A DNA stretch of 64,000 nucleotides, from NCBI RefSeq assembly GCF_003573695.1, contig NC_039367.1, forward strand, positions 162,828,542-162,892,541, written 5' to 3'. The DNA is from Papaver somniferum. Lineage: Eukaryota; Streptophyta; Magnoliopsida; Ranunculales; Papaveraceae. The notes below the pieces were generated by a model. It saw only the letters and a list, made by a program, of their open reading frames with translations, did not search any database and had not been told where the DNA came from. This document shows, one piece after another, positions 22,887-32,914 of the stretch (positions are counted from its first letter, which is position 1; every line of letters starts with the position of its first letter). A program made the translations under genes and the position numbers.

Positions 22887-23990
22887 ATGCCTAGAATATT
22901 TGACCTAAAGCGTCACATCCCTAATATAAAACAAGAAGATTACAGTATCTCTTCTTACTACACCAAGCTTAAAAGCTTATGGGATGAGGTAGGTGCTCTC
23001 ACACCAGTTGAACCTTGTACTTGCGGTAATGGAAAACAAGTGCTTGAGCAATTAAACAGAGATAGAGCCATGGAATTCTTACAAGGTATTCACGGTTGGT
23101 TATCCTCAGTTAGGAGTACTATACTTCTCATGTCTCCTTTTCCGACGACTTCGAAGATTTACTCCCTTGTTCGTCAAGAAGAACAACAACAATACATCAA
23201 TAATGCTGCTGCACCACAAGTCGACGCTGCTGCACTTTCATCCAAGTATGAGTCTCGACCTCCACCACGCAACAACTACAATGGACCGAAGAGTAAGAAG
23301 CCTCGTCAGTCATGTGATCATTGTAAGAAAATAGGTCACACCAAAGATCGTTGTTATCAGCTCGTTGGTTATCCAAAGAAGGATGAATCAAGTGGTTATG
23401 TTACTAATTCCTCTTCAAGCGCCCCACCACAGTTGACTACTGATCAATACAACCAACTTTTAGCTTTACTTCAATCGGGACCACCAACTGCAAACTTCGC
23501 AGGTATGTCTTTATATACGTCTGATCCTGTTTGGATTATAGATACCGGTGCATCTAATGATATTTGTTGTTCTTTGAAAAAAATTTCTTCTTATGTTAAA
23601 GAACCACCAAATATGTCTATTCAACTTCCGAATGGAAGTCGTATACCTGTACTCCATGTGGGAGTAGTTAATTTTTCCCCTGCCTTTAAATTTACGAGTG
23701 TTTTTCATGTTCCTACATGCAAATTCAATTTATTTTCTGTAGGGCAATTTGTCCGTTCTAAACGATATTTTGTCACCTTTTATTCTAACCATTACTACTT
23801 TCAGGACCTACACTTGAAGAAGCTGATTGGTCAGGGTGATTATTATAATGGTTTATATTATCTTCGTGCAACTATTGCTCTTTCAATATCGCTTCCGCAA
23901 AATTTTCATCTTTGGCATTGGCGATTAGGACATCCTTCCTCACCTAGATTAGATTATTTATCTAAGCAATTCTCTTTTATTATTTCATAA
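22887..23990 (+). pseudogene. copia gag C-terminus, zinc knuckle, protease, pre-integrase (copy 2)
   Basis: Continues gag after a frameshift shared with copy 1. It contains the knuckle CDHCKKIGHTKDRC (from 23313), the protease motif WIIDTGASNDIC, and HWRLGHPSSPR of the integrase zinc-binding region. It ends at a private TAA (23988-23990) between the H and C halves of the HHCC motif. The CGIC half (GICGICPQAKQ) follows in the same frame after the stop. Confidence 0.9.
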
Positions 23991-24995
23991 AAAGGCATCT
24001 GTGGGATTTGTCCACAAGCCAAACAGTCTCGTCTAAAATTTCCTTCTAGTAGTATCTCTAGTTCTAGAATTTTTTAATTAATCCATTGTGATATTTGGAG
24101 ACCATTTAGTGAACCAAGTATTACAGGGGATCGTTATTTTCTTTCTATAGTTGATGATTATTCACGTTGCACTTGGATTTTTTTAATGAAAGTTAAGTCA
24201 GAAACTTTTAAGTATTTACGATATTTTCTTGCTTATGTTCGCACTCAATTTAATTATTCTGTTAATATACTTTCGTATGGATCTAGAGATGTTTTCTTAC
24301 CTCAAATTCAAAAGATACGTTCCGATAATGGAACCGAGTTTCTCTCCAAATCCATGCAAGACTTATTTTCTCAACTAGGAATTGTTCATCAGCGAAGTTG
24401 TGTAGCCACACCCCAACATAATGGAGTGGTAGAACGCAAGCATCGTCATCTTCTTGATGTTGCTCGTGCTCTACGATTTCATTCACATCTACCCCTTAAA
24501 TTTTGGGGTGAGTATGTACTCACTGCCATTTTTTTGATAAACAAGTTACCTACTCCATTGCTTAATTATAAATCACCCAATGAAATTTTATTTGGGTGTC
24601 CTCCGAATTATGAAGCTTTACGTGTTTTTGGTTGTTTATGTTATGCCAATAACACAAAAATCAAACATAAATTCGATGCTAGAGCTCGTCTTGGTATTTT
24701 TGTCGGATATCCTTATGGTCAGAAAGGATACCGTATATACGATATCGACTCGAAAACAATATATGTATCCAGGGAGGTTGTTTTCCATGAATCAACTTTT
24801 CCTTTCTCTAATCCTATTGATCCCAACACTCATCTCATTGGTAATGAGACTCCAAGTGACGAAATTGTAGTAGTGAATCAACCTACACCCAATAAATCAC
24901 GTCAAACAAGATTGGACAACGCCAATCACTTTAATACAAATGAATCCACTACTAGTACAAATATTCCTTTTTATAATGAACCAGTAGTGCATTAA
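23991..24995 (+). pseudogene. copia integrase core (copy 2)
   Basis: After the shared TAA near 24077, the frame carries CDIWRPFSEPSIT, VDDYSRCTWIF, KIRSDNGTEFLS and NGVVERKHRHLLDV, then NKLPTPLLNYKSPNEILFG. These hold the DDE-type catalytic acidic residues of the integrase family. The C-terminal GYRIYD and VFHESTFPF motifs of copia integrases are present. It ends at TAA 24993-24995, a stop also present in copy 1 (12387-12389). Confidence 0.9.
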
Positions 24996-25028
24996 CCTAC
25001 TACCTTAGATGATGATACTCTTATTCCT

Positions 25029-25409
25029 TTGGATCCTTTAGAATCCGCTCTTCCATCTTTATCAGGTGACAATACTGTCGGCATAGACAGTAATTTTACT
25101 TCAAGTTTGTCAAAATCATCAAGTGACGTAGAGAACTTGCAGCCAATTTTATCCGATGACATAGAGAGTATACAACCAGTTTCACCTTCACCGTCACCTC
25201 CACTGCTTGAGCCAACTTCAACTCTCTTGGATAGACATCAACGGGTACGTAATCCTCCTTCATACTTAAAAGACTATGAATGTAATATAACTCCATCGTC
25301 TACTGAGCTTTTATATCCTTTAGCTCATTATTTAAAGTTTGAGCAATTTTCTTCTGCTCATAAAGTTTTTCTCTCAAACATTATTAACCAAAACGAACCC
25401 CGCACCTAA
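25029..25409 (+). pseudogene. copia pol linker between integrase and reverse transcriptase
   Basis: Serine- and proline-rich linker (QPVSPSPSPPLLEP), then RHQRVRNPPSYLKDYECNIT, the usual motif ahead of copia reverse transcriptase, and FLSNIINQNEPRT. Ends at TAA 25407-25409, with the reverse transcriptase frame following at once. It lies to the right of the duplication joint and exists only once in the window. Confidence 0.85.
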
Positions 25410-25591
25410 GCTATGCAATCTCCGGTATGGAAAAATTCCATGGTTGTAGAACATACTGCCTTGAAAGAGAACGATACATGGACTGGGGTGCCTCGTCCCC
25501 ATAATAAATATGTTATTGGATGTAAATGGGTGTACCATATCAAATACAAATCTGATGGTACGATTGAGCGTTACAAAGCTCGTTTGAAGGA
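25410..25591 (+). pseudogene. copia reverse transcriptase, N-terminal part
   Basis: WKNSMVVEHTALKENDTW and IGCKWVYHIKYKSDGTIERY followed by KARL, the canonical start of copia reverse transcriptase. The usual VAKGxxQ stretch is missing, so a small deletion preceded or accompanied the nested insertion. The frame is cut by the solo LTR target site at 25592. Confidence 0.9.
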
Positions 25592-25596
25592 GTCGA

Positions 25597-27246
25597 TGAT
25601 AAGCATGTAAATGCTACATTTTATACCCATATTTATATTAGTTAGGATAAAATATTTTAGTTACTAATACTATTTTAGTGTTTTTGTAGAAAGTACAAGT
25701 GAATTCGATCATCCAGCGAATAAACAGCAAAATGTGAGACTTAATGGTGTTTGCGACGAAAATGGCAAAATATGGTTCGCCTGGTACTTCCATATATCAA
25801 CAACCACAATGATGAAATATGCTGGCATGATATTTCTATATATCAGCAGCACTTATTATGCTGGCCTGGTATTTCCATGTATCAGCAGCTTATTATGCTG
25901 GTCTGGTATTTCTATATATCAACAACCTTTACTATGCTGGCCTGGTATTTCTATATCAACAACACTTATTATACTGGCCTGGTATCTCCATATATCCGCA
26001 GCATTTACTATGCTGGCCTGGTATTTCTATATATCAGCAACACTTATTATGCTGGCCTGGTATTTCCATGTATCAGCAGCCGGGTTGGCCTGGTATTTCC
26101 ATATATCGGCAACCACAATGATGAAATGGGTTGGCCTGGTATTTCCATATATCAGCAACCACAATGACAAAAAATGACAAAATGTAGCTGGCCTGGTATC
26201 TCCATATATATCAACAACATAGAATTGTTTCAGAGGCGAGGCAGAAACGCAACAAAGGAATTGAAATCAAAGTAGGGTTGGCAGATGGAAACTGAAAATG
26301 GGAACTATTTTTATCTTTCTTACTTTATTACAAATATATTCCACCGAGAAAGATAATTTATTTGTCATGTGAAGAATTAATTGAGGAATATTTACACGTG
26401 ACTATTTTGGAAATAAAATAACTCTTTCTTCATTTGGGAGATTTTGGAAATAAGGGGAGTTTATTATTTCATTGGAAGAACGAGGTGGCAATACTATTTG
26501 GGTAAAGATACCGATGACGACATCAACTTGCATGCAAGATATTTCATAGAATAATTTATTTTGTTACTTTGATTAATGAAATAAAAGAAAAGGAAGGTGT
26601 ATAAGAAGGGGGTGACTATTTGAGAAACCGGGAGGCGCGGCTACAGCCGTTTATAGAGAAGAGGGTTTTGCTGTTTTGATTTCCTTTTCTCCATGATTTG
26701 CTAGATTGTTTGTTAGGGTTTAGGTAGAAACCAATTAATTGTGAAAACTCTACATTGATATATGCTTAATAATGATTTGATTGATTAATAGTTTTTCTTC
26801 ACAAATCTTGGTGTTTAATCGTTTATGTGATTTTCTTGATTATTTATGCTTTTGAATTGATATTTCGTGCTTCGGTTAAATCACTAGACGTGGTATGCAA
26901 GGATTGATAGGTAATGCTTTAGAATCACTACTCATGAAGCGAAGAAAACTATAGCGGAGAAACAGTATTTGAAAATAAAAGCATGTAATATATTTTTAAA
27001 GATTAGTAGAGTTTGCATAATTAATTGATGGAAACCGAAAACCTTAATAACCCATTTTTATATTATGTCATTTTGTTCCAAACTCCTGAAAAATCGTCAA
27101 AACATCATCTTGTCGATTAGTTATTTTTGATATTAGTTTGTTGAGTATTTCACACTCATTGAGGGAACGACCTGTACTTGCCATTGTTCTACTAGTTAGA
27201 CACTGTGCACTTGCAGTATTATTATTGTAGGTTTTCGAGTCTACCA
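25597..27246 (+). mobile_element. solo LTR (probably Ty3/gypsy) nested in the copia element
   Basis: Begins TGATAAGCATG and ends GTCTACCA. It is flanked by gtcga (25592-25596) and gtcaa (27247-27251), a 5-bp duplication with one mismatch. The copia reverse transcriptase reading resumes right after it. There is no internal coding region, so it is a single LTR left after recombination. The closing motifs (gaacgacctgtacttgcc, then gtgcacttgcag) remind me of LTRs of the Tat branch of Ty3/gypsy; that assignment is inference. A TATA-like gtgtataagaa lies at 26599-26609. Strand is set by the TG...CA ends and these motifs. Confidence 0.78.
25775..26220. repeat. minisatellite, 11 units of about 39 bp, inside the solo LTR
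   Basis: Variable units of the form gctggcctggtatttc + atatatcagcaac + acttattat. Eleven occurrences of the tggcctggtat core (with variants) fall in 25779-26200. Unit length varies from about 33 to 54 bp. The consensus has no stop in any forward frame, so long open frames appear in all three frames at once (peptides such as WPGISIYQQ or YYAGLVFPCIS). I treat these as a by-product, not a gene. Confidence 0.88.
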
Positions 27247-27779
27247 GTCAATTATCACGATACATTTTCGCATGTTGCAAAGCTTGTAACTGTTCGTATG
27301 CTATTATCCATAGCCTCCATCAAAGGTTGGTCTCTTCACCATTTGATGTGAATAATGCCTTTCTTCAAGGCGATTTAAATGAAGAAATTTTTATGGAGTT
27401 ACCTCCCGGTTGTAAACGACAGGGGGAGAATCTTGTGTGTCGTTTAAATAAATCTATTTACGGACTTAAAAAAGCTTCTCGTCAATGGTTTGCAAAGTTT
27501 TCGACCACTCTCATTTATGAAGGTTTTAAACAATCTTTAGCAGACTATTCTCTATTTCACTATCATAAAGGTTCCAGCTTTATATGTATTTTAGTGTATG
27601 TAGATGATATTGTTATGACAGGAAATGATCCTAAGTTGATTCAACACTTCAAAAGAATTCTTGAACAGAAATTCTCAATCAAAGACTTAGGTAAATTACA
27701 ATATCTTTTGGGAATTGAGGTTCCCCGGTCGCCGAAAGGCATATTTTTACCTTGGATATCCTCCAAGATGCAGGGCTAA
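27247..27779 (+). pseudogene. copia reverse transcriptase, catalytic part
   Basis: Resumes as [20 protein letters not shown] in one frame. A one-base loss near 27345 then moves it to the frame with [20 protein letters not shown], the catalytic YVDD motif (27597-27608) and [13 protein letters not shown]. At the end another shift leads into the next segment. All central reverse transcriptase motifs are present, but in three frames. Confidence 0.92.
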
Positions 27780-28543
27780 CAGGATCACGCCCATCATCAT
27801 TTCCTATGGAACAAAATACAAAACTAACGCTCGCGGATGGCAAACTTCTAGATGATCCTTCAACTTATCGTCGTCGAATTGGACGACTCCTATATTTCAC
27901 GGTTACTAGACCTGATATAGTGTATGCAGTAAATTGCCTTAGTCAATTTATGCAGAAGCCTACAACTACGCACATGGATGCTGCCAATCGTATTTTGCGA
28001 TATCTAAAAGGTTCCATTGGTAAAGGAATTCTTTTGTCCTCAAATAATGATTTAGTCTTAACTGGGTATACCGACTCTGATTGGGCTGGTTGACCAACAA
28101 CCCGTCGATCAACCGCCAGGTACGTTACCATGATGAGAAACAATCCCATATCCTGGAAAAGTAAGAAACAAGTTATTGTAGCTCGATCTTCCGCTGAAGC
28201 TGAATACCGAGCTTTAGCTAATCTTGCAAGTGAGATTCAATGGCTCACTTATCTCATGCAAGATTTTCGTATCAAGATTAATAAACCAGTGACAATACAC
28301 TGTGATAATCAAGCTGCAATTCATATCGCAAATAATCCAATCTTTCATGAACGAACCAAGCACATTGAAATAGATTGTCACTTCGTGCGTGAAAGAATCA
28401 TGTCAAGATTGATATCTCCAACTTATGTCAGATCTCATGATCAATTAGCGGACATCTTCACAAAATCCTTAAGGGGAGAACATCATCAACGCATTATCAA
28501 CAAGTTGGGCGTACGCAACATACTTGATACGGCTTCAACTTGA
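27752..28543 (+). pseudogene. copia reverse transcriptase C-terminus and RNase H
   Basis: One frame throughout: LDDPSTYRRRIGRLLYFTVT, TRPDIVYAVNCLSQFMQKP, then TGYTDSDWAG and a TGA (28091-28093) where the family has cysteine. It continues NPISWKSKKQ, SSAEAEYRAL, VTIHCDNQAAIHIANNPI and RTKHIEIDCHFVRE, with the RNase H acidic residues D, E and D in place. Ends at TGA 28541-28543, inside the purine tract. Confidence 0.92.
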
Positions 28544-28550
28544 GGGGGAG
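28541..28550 (+). other. copia polypurine tract
   Basis: TGAGGGGGAG immediately before the 3' LTR, the expected priming site for plus-strand synthesis. Confidence 0.85.
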
Positions 28551-28758
28551 TGTTGGAAGGAACCGTGTACCGGAAGGTCAATAACTTGGTGCACACATCA
28601 AGTGTCTTCCATATTTAGAATACTTCTGTAATTAGGGTACTTCTGTATTTAGCTACTCTTTCTTATAACTCAATGTAATCGATAGCTATAAATAATCAAG
28701 TTATTCTTGCTCTTCTCACATAAAGAAGAGAGAAAACATCTGTGCCTATAATTCTTTA
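28551..28758 (+). repeat. copia 3' LTR
   Basis: 208 bp, TGTTGGAAGG to AATTCTTTA, with TATAAATA at 28687-28694. Followed by gtgtt (28759-28763), the right target duplication. Confidence 0.94.
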
Positions 28759-28932
28759 GTGTTGGACCTCTTGGTGAAAGCTTGTTTATCATAGGGCAAG
28801 TAGGGGATCGTGATTTCCAATGAGAATCTTAAACATAGACATGGACAATCTCTTCATCGCAAACTCAATTGAATGCTATTGATTTGCTCAAACTTTTGAG
28901 TGATCTTGGTTTTAATCTTTTGGCAATTTCAG
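28759..28932 (+). other. 3' part of gene C intron 1
   Basis: T-rich, ending in the acceptor TTTTGGCAATTTCAG at 28932. No coding signal. Confidence 0.5.
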
Positions 28933-29659
28933 GCCTGGGCCTCCACCAAGAAAGGTTCATAAGTGCACACCAAAAGAACTTCAAGATTTCATTAGGCCGT
29001 ATGCAACTGATGCCATTAGTTTCTAGAACGAAACTACAGTGAGTTTTCTTATGAATCTTTATTGCGTTTCTTGATATCAATCACCATTTTATGGGATTCC
29101 CTTAATCTTTCTTTTTTGTTCCGTTGCGCCGCCCTCGAATTCGAAGGGTGCAGAATATAAGCTGGTGGAGCCTGGTGACATTTCACAGGTGCGTCGTGCG
29201 ACATATGTTCTTTACCATATCGACTTCATGGCTAAGAAGACTGATGTTGCTGATGCTCCAGAGGAGATGTTTTTTTTCCGAATTGACATCTACCAACAAT
29301 GTTCGTTGTGTCAAGTTTTGCAAATGCATGGGGCAAAAAAAAGTCAATCTCAAGTTTGTAATATTTTACATGTAGATGTGGTTTCTGTGGTTTCATTCGT
29401 CTCTTACTGCCACAGTTAGGTGCACTGTTTTTCTTGCTATTTGATTTGTTTGTCAACCATGATCGATGACTACAATGGCTTATTTATGACTACAATATGA
29501 CTACTTGTATTGACAACTCCATGAGTTCGTTTTGCAGGAGATAAAAACAATGGATGCTGTTATTGCAGGTTTTACAATGTTCAGCATCCTAGGGGTGGAG
29601 GATTCATGGCTGGCCGTACTGGATTATTCACGGATGAGGCGAACTATAGATACGATTGA
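28933..29659 (+). pseudogene. gene C exons 2-4, plant DUF3615-like protein with one premature stop
   Basis: Exon 2 (28933-29038, TTTCAG|G ... CTACA|GTGAGT) reads PGPPPRKVHKCTPKELQDFI and RPYATDAISF, then TAG (29024-29026), then NETT. Exon 3 starts at 29147 after TTCGAAG| and reads GAEYKLVEPGDISQVRRATY, then VLYHIDFMAKKTDV and EEMFFFRIDIY; its end near 29300 is uncertain. Exon 4 (29538-29659, TTTGCAG|G) reads DKNNGCCYCRFYNVQHPRGG and FMAGRTGLF, ending RYD with TGA. The Y..E...LV, HIDF, FF..I and CxxC...HP.GG pattern resembles the plant domain DUF3615, whose function is unknown. The single TAG, in a spot where tyrosine would fit, suggests a recent loss; RNA editing or misassembly is not excluded. 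The first intron carries the copia element. Confidence 0.5.
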
Positions 29660-30341
29660 CAGTGAACTTTTTCGAACATAAAATGTCAGTTGTCTTTGTC
29701 TGTATTGAAACTTAATTTAGAACAGGGCTATATTTGTCGCATGCCTAGTTGCCTTTTGATATTTGTGCCTAATGATAATCTGGCCTATGATTTGGGCCGT
29801 TGTACTGGTTGTGTGTTTGGACATATTTAAAAGTTTGTGAGAAACTTGAGGATGAGATAATATGATGGATATTTCCTTCGATTACGTTGTATATTGGTTT
29901 GTGGAGGGTCATCGTTTAATCATTCACCTAATCCACTAATTGAGCTGGTTTGGCTCCATTATTGAAAAGCATCTAGTTCTTTGTTTATAGTTAATTTCAG
30001 ATCATGCTTTTTGCAGATTATAAGAAGATTATATATGCCTTACCTATGTCTACACGGTTACACATCATCTTAATTAGAAAAATCAACAACAAACATTTAA
30101 CAAATAATCCCACTACTGACCGTTGTGGGCAATGACGCAGCTCATGAGGTAATTACCTGTGCGGCTGGTTGAGAACTACTGACTCACCGTTCAAGCACTT
30201 CAATAAAATAAGACGCATTTGCCCTTATCTTTATAAGTAGTTTCTACACTAATTGTTCTTCAGTATTAATTCCTCCTCTACAATTCACAATTGTTCTTCA
30301 TCGTACGTGCTTAATTTTTCTCTGTTTGTAACTAAGATGAA
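29660..30341. other. 3' flank of gene C and upstream region of the NBS-LRR relic
   Basis: No coding frame recognised. The last part (about 30230-30341) has a CT-rich leader-like composition ahead of the NBS-LRR start, fitting its former 5' UTR. Confidence 0.45.
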
Positions 30342-30851
30342 ATGGCTGCAGAAATTGTTGGTTCCGCTGTCATCAAGGGCTTGCTCAATAATCTGCTCCC
30401 AATTTTTGTAAGTCGGCTGACTGCTCAGTAGTATATGTCAACCAGAATCCTGAAGAGAAACTTATTAGTCCTCTCCGTATAAGTTTGTTCACTAATCAGA
30501 AGAAGCTCCCATCGGTCCATAAATTGTTGTCTGTTGAGAGAGAAATTTCTTCACCCAAATTTGCTGGTGATGCTGATGCATATGCTATGGAACAGATTTA
30601 CAAGGCCTTCGGTGCCTTGAGGGTGCTAGACTTAAGCCTATATGTGATCGATCACTGAATTACCTCCTTCAACAGCAGCTTTAAAATACTCAAGGTATCT
30701 TAGTCTCTCAAATTATCAGCTAACATAATTACCGGCTTTTATCACTCTCAAAAGAATCGCAGATTTGGATTCTCGAAACTGTTACGAGCTTAAACAGCTT
30801 CTTGGGGACCTGATAACCTGAAAAAACTAAGACACCTAATCTGCAAAAACA

Positions 30852-31772
30852 ATGACAAATATGATGGAAGGCCCTCCAATGCCAAGGCAAGCTCGAGGAT
30901 TAATTAATCTACAATATTCTCCCGTATTTACCATAGTAGGAAATAAGTACCATGAATTTGGTACTAAAAGTACTTTAGATCATCTTGGTTATAAACTCTG
31001 TATTGATAGCCTGGAGAATTTAAGTTCCAAAGAAGACGCCGAAGAAGCACGTATAGGGGAAGAACAAAACATCGTCTGGTTGGAATTGAACTGGCGGTGG
31101 CGGCGGAATGAAAGTTGTGTCGGTAATGATCTTGAAGTCTTACAAGGCCTCCAACCTCATCGGAATCTTCAAAAATTGGGATTCTACGAATACGCGAGTT
31201 TGAGTTTCCCCACAAGGATGATGGATCTGAATAATTTACTTCCTAATTTGGTAAGTGTCGTTTTGGAACATTGCTCCAACTGTGAAGAACTTCCGCCACT
31301 TGGGTTACTTCCATTTCTTAAGGTTCTTAAATTAGAGGGATTTCTGTCATTGAAACGTATTGGAAGAGAATTCTTCATTGGTAATAGCACCAGTGAGTTG
31401 TTTTTCCCTTGTTTGGAAGATCTCTCTATACTTCATATGGAAAACTTAGAAGAACGGAATGAACACATTTCAAAATCTTCATCATCACCACATTCTTCTT
31501 CTAATTCTTCTTCAGGTTTTCCTCTCCTTGAGAAGTTGAAGGTCATATCCTGCCCCGAGTTAAGGTCCATGCAAACCCGAATTTCACATCTTAAAGAGCT
31601 GGAGATTGAATACTGTACTGACGAAGCAATAAATTCACTGGTAGAGAGCAATATAACGTCTCTTACATCTGTTAGTATTAGGGAGTGTGACAAGCTTGTG
31701 TTTCTTCCTTCGAAAATGCTTGAGGGGAACTCTATCCTTGATTATCTGGTGGTTGATGAGTGTTCTAATTAA
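30852..31772 (+). pseudogene. NBS-LRR relic, main LRR frame
   Basis: About 300 codons of leucine-rich repeats, with the family marker LxxLQPHxNLxxL and EELPPLGxLPFLKxLxLEG. A serine run lies near 31470-31515. Ends at TAA 31770-31772. The true continuation is in another frame (TTAAGGGCTTC), so a small indel caused the break. The first codons are arbitrary, as LRR sequence is recognisable upstream in other frames. Confidence 0.85.
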
Positions 31773-31779
31773 GGGCTTC

Positions 31780-32421
31780 AGTGTTGATCAAGAGAGTGAG
31801 GAAGAGGAGAAAAAAGAGAATACTACTCTCGGCAGTTTAACACTGCATAGTTGTCCTTTAATCTCTTTGCCAAATTTCTCAAGATTCAATTATTTGTTTG
31901 AATTAAACCTCGAAGACTGTGGAAATTATCAAGAGTCATTCCCAAGTAGTATTGAAAACTTACCCAGACTTCAGATTCTGACACTAGGTCCTTTTTCAGA
32001 AGAGTTAGACTACTTTCCGTTCCCCGCCGCTAATATTATTGAAGGAACAATTGTCGGCGTTTACTTTCCATCACTTGTTTCCTTATCCATTCAGGGATGG
32101 TATAAGCTCAATAGTCTGCCTGATGAAACGCAATATATCACTTCTTTACAGTTTCTATCTATCTCTTCTTTTGATTGTCTGGAGGTTCTGCCCTAGTGGT
32201 TGGGTAACATGATTTCTCTTATGTTGTTGAAATTATACCGGTGCGATAATCTGGAGTATTTTCCTTCCAAAGAGCAGATGCTACGCCTCACCTCACTACG
32301 ACGGCTGGAAATTGAAGGCTGCCCTCTCTTGGAGGACAAATCTGAAGAAGGAGGTGAAGAGCACTACAAGATATCCAACATTCCCGGTGTTTACATAGAA
32401 CGAGATCTGGTTTGTTATTGA
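31780..32421 (+). pseudogene. NBS-LRR relic, C-terminal LRR frame
   Basis: Same frame over 31780-32421, interrupted only by TAG 32194-32196. Reads LGSLTLHSCPLISLPNFSRF and SLQFLSISSFDCLEVLP, then, after the stop, MISLMLLKLYRCDNLEYFPS and the C-terminal CPLLEDKSEEGGEEHYKIS. The gap between the two parts is just the one stop codon. Confidence 0.82.
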
Positions 32422-32599
32422 CTACTTAATTCCGCTTTTAATTTCTAACCAAAGTTTGCTGATTTAATTTCGCACATTTACTTTGAAAGCAAAACTTATA
32501 ATATCTCGTTCTTCAGTTTAACTTCTAAAGGAACACACGAAATTGGTCTAATAACCCATAACATCTTATTTCCGAAGTAATTTATGGGAGTGGGGTGAT

Positions 32600-32905
32600 A
32601 AGAGCAGGAAAGATCTAGAAATAGGAAGAAGAAAATTTGGAGTATTCTATCTTTACCATTTGGTGGTGTGTTTGGAATGAAAGAAACGCAAGAGTCCATA
32701 ACAATGTGGGCAAGGATTTGGATCAGCTAATCACAAATGTCAAGTGTCTGATGTTATCCGATCTATTGTTTGGTTTTTACTTTATATCTACTATTATATT
32801 ATGTAACTGGAAATGCGGTAATGTATACATCATGTAACTTTTGTTTTCTTGTGCCACTTTTCTGGTGATGTAATGATATAAAATTTGCCGTTTTAAGTTA
32901 AAAAA
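32600..32905 (+). mobile_element. short LINE 3' tail
   Basis: The frame near 32637-32770 reads FTIWWCVWNERNARVHNNVG and KDLDQLITNVK, matching the segment after the zf-RVT domain in plant LINEs (compare WWCIWKDRNARTFNNKKKT at 44310-44370). It is followed by about 130 bp of 3' UTR and an A-rich end (AAAAAAAACAAACAAC, about 32899-32914). Heavily 5'-truncated, as is usual for LINEs. Confidence 0.65.
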
Positions 32906-32914
32906 AACAAACAA

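Larger units (their letters stand above)
12398..25003. repeat. 12.6-kb tandem duplication, copy 2
   Basis: Second copy of the segment, 12606 bp, with the same order of elements as copy 1. Its first 227 bp (12398-12624) correspond to sequence that for copy 1 lies before the window. Its right end is continuous with the complete copia element, so copy 2 keeps the ancestral right flank. Confidence 0.93.
22189..28758 (+). mobile_element. complete but decayed Ty1/copia element, 6.57 kb, with nested solo LTR
   Basis: Two 208-bp LTRs (22189-22396 and 28551-28758), a primer binding site after the first, and a purine tract (TGAGGGGGAG, 28541-28550) before the second. The flanking five bases are gtctt on the left and gtgtt on the right, a target duplication with one mismatch. 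Domain order is gag, protease, integrase, reverse transcriptase, RNase H, the Ty1/copia order. Coding capacity is lost through several frameshifts and stops. A 1650-bp solo LTR (25597-27246) is nested in the reverse transcriptase. Without it the element is about 4.9 kb, usual for copia. Confidence 0.95.
30342..32421 (+). pseudogene. CC-NBS-LRR resistance gene relic (RGA type) lacking the NB-ARC domain
   Basis: ATG 30342 opens MAAEIVGSAVIKGLLNNLLP, the usual start of a coiled-coil NBS-LRR protein. Within about 70 bp the sequence moves to LRR-side motifs (SVVYVNQNPEEKLISPLRIS, YKAFGALRVLDLSL, ELPPSTAALKY), so the P-loop, kinase-2, GLPL and MHD parts of NB-ARC, normally several hundred residues, are missing. 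A long LRR frame follows (30852-31772: LEVLQGLQPHRNLQKLGFYE, EELPPLGLLPFLKVLKLEGF), then a shift near 31770 to the frame of 31780-32196, an in-frame TAG (32194-32196), and the typical end SLRRLEIEGCPLLEDKSEEG with HYKISNIPGVYIE. Such proteins are cytosolic immune receptors. This copy cannot act as one. Confidence 0.9.

Noticed and set aside
25734..26177. A 147-codon open frame, with further open frames in the other two forward frames
   Set aside because: The frames come from the stop-free minisatellite inside the solo LTR. All three frames are open and unit length changes shift the frame, so there is no coding constraint.
25775..26220. CRISPR-like array of repeats and spacers
   Set aside because: There are no constant repeats with unique spacers, the units are whole variants of one sequence, and the DNA is plant nuclear.
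30410..30431. GTAAGT...CAG at the NBS-LRR joint as an intron
   Set aside because: The span is about 21 bp, far below the minimum for a plant intron.
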